From contig JAGQLZ010000021.1 of the NCBI GenBank assembly GCA_020428895.1, positions 1 through 6,439 of the forward strand: DNA of 6,439 bases, given 5' to 3'. Made by a program: the position numbers and the translations under genes. The DNA is from Candidatus Kaiserbacteria bacterium. Lineage in GTDB: Bacteria; Patescibacteriota; Minisyncoccia; Phycocordibacterales; UBA918. The notes under the pieces are model-generated. The model made no database searches. It had not been told where the DNA came from and was given only the letters and a program-made list of their open reading frames with translations. This document shows, one piece after another, positions 5,980 to 6,439 of the stretch; the stretch's first letter is position 1; each line of letters begins with the position of its first letter.

Positions 5980-6439
5980 ATGTTTATAGTACTACAAATA
6001 TTAGGAATATTCGCTTTTCTGGTCTTTATTTTTGTGTCATTACTTTTTCTTTTGGCCACTTGGCTAAAAAATAACAGTATTATTGACATTGCTTATGGAC
6101 CAATTTTTGCTTTTGCGACCATCGGCACTATGATTATTACTAAAACATATAGTGCTTTGCCAATATTTATGGCCACTTGTGTATGCATTTGGGCATTTCG
6201 CCTTTCATTGCGTATTCTATTTAAAAATATTGGTAAACCAGAAGACTCTCGATACGCAGCTTGGCGAAACAAATGGATGATTGAAGGTAAACGTTATTTC
6301 TTAATTAGAAGTTATTTTCAGATATTCATTTTGCAAGGAATAATTATCTGTGTAGTAGCGATGCCAATTATCGTTTCTATCGCAGCTGGTGACGCTTTAC
6401 TCTTTTGGGTTGTGATTCCTGGAGCAATTATCTTTGTTA
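5980..6439 (+). CDS. DUF1295 / steroid 5-alpha-reductase-like membrane protein (3' end cut by window)
   Basis: The reading frame runs from the ATG at 5980 to the window end without a stop, giving 153 residues of a family usually about 250-270 long. An in-frame TGA at 5974 makes this ATG the first possible start. The protein is very hydrophobic, with likely membrane helices at about 4-27, 36-53, 58-78, 112-133 and 138 onward. DUF1295 landmarks are NNSIIDIAYG (31-40), a polar loop with RLSLRI and GKPEDSRYAAWR (85-96), and RSYFQIFILQG (110-120). The family is related to steroid 5-alpha reductases and isoprenylcysteine methyltransferases, and members are presumed to be NAD(P)H-dependent membrane reductases. 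The C-terminal part, where cofactor-binding residues are expected, is not in the window. The substrate is unknown. It is divergent from the hypothetical membrane protein, 41 bp apart, with no Shine-Dalgarno. Confidence 0.85.
   Translation, partial: MFIVLQILGIFAFLVFIFVSLLFLLATWLKNNSIIDIAYGPIFAFATIGTMIITKTYSALPIFMATCVCIWAFRLSLRILFKNIGKPEDSRYAAWRNKWMIEGKRYFLIRSYFQIFILQGIIICVVAMPIIVSIAAGDALLFWVVIPGAIIFV

Noticed and set aside
1..6439. Mobile element, CRISPR array, tRNA or rRNA
   Set aside because: No terminal inverted repeats, transposase or integrase motifs, regularly spaced repeats, or tRNA/rRNA signatures were seen. The window is tightly packed with genes apart from short gaps.

Overview
The window looks like a piece of an AT-rich bacterial chromosome, most likely from the Patescibacteria (Candidate Phyla Radiation), possibly a Parcubacteria-type lineage. 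This is inferred from the phosphoketolase plus acetate kinase fermentation module in a very compact layout, a histidine kinase with an ASHQLRTP-type H-box, and a small lineage-specific membrane protein with a basic head and Ser/Thr-rich tail. There is no rRNA or marker gene, so the taxonomy is provisional. TGA does not appear as a sense codon in any of the genes and conserved glycines use GGN codons, so the TGA=Gly code of Gracilibacteria/Absconditabacteria does not apply.

Layout. Positions 1-83 hold only the promoter of a stand-alone CheY-like receiver protein (84-461, +). Its stop lies 2 bp from the stop of a convergent PAS-HisKA-HATPase histidine kinase (464-1759, -). The kinase is the last gene of a tight minus-strand cluster read in the order phosphoketolase (5285-2931), acetate kinase (2946-1762) and histidine kinase (1759-464). 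The first pair overlaps by 16 bp and the second pair is 2 bp apart. Upstream of the cluster is a single-pass membrane protein of unknown function (5938-5363, -). Divergent from it, and cut by the window end, is a DUF1295 / steroid 5-alpha-reductase-like membrane protein (5980 onward, +).

Function. Phosphoketolase would cleave xylulose-5-P or fructose-6-P to acetyl phosphate, and acetate kinase would turn this into acetate and ATP. A sensor kinase sits in the same apparent transcription unit and a receiver-only regulator faces it. Acetyl phosphate is a known phosphodonor for many receiver domains, so the module suggests a link between fermentative flux and signalling. No DNA-binding output protein is present in the window.

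Main points of interest: (1) the acetate kinase keeps its catalytic residues but has lost the GIGEN adenosine-binding motif and the HGG motif; (2) a perfect 12-bp hairpin plus T-run that should terminate the receiver transcript is built into the coding sequence of the convergent kinase, over its conserved GTxF motif; (3) no gene has a recognisable Shine-Dalgarno, and the -10 boxes sit 5-10 bases before the ATGs, suggesting leaderless transcripts; (4) an 11-bp near-match, TATACNGTCAA, is shared by the promoter regions of the receiver and the phosphoketolase.
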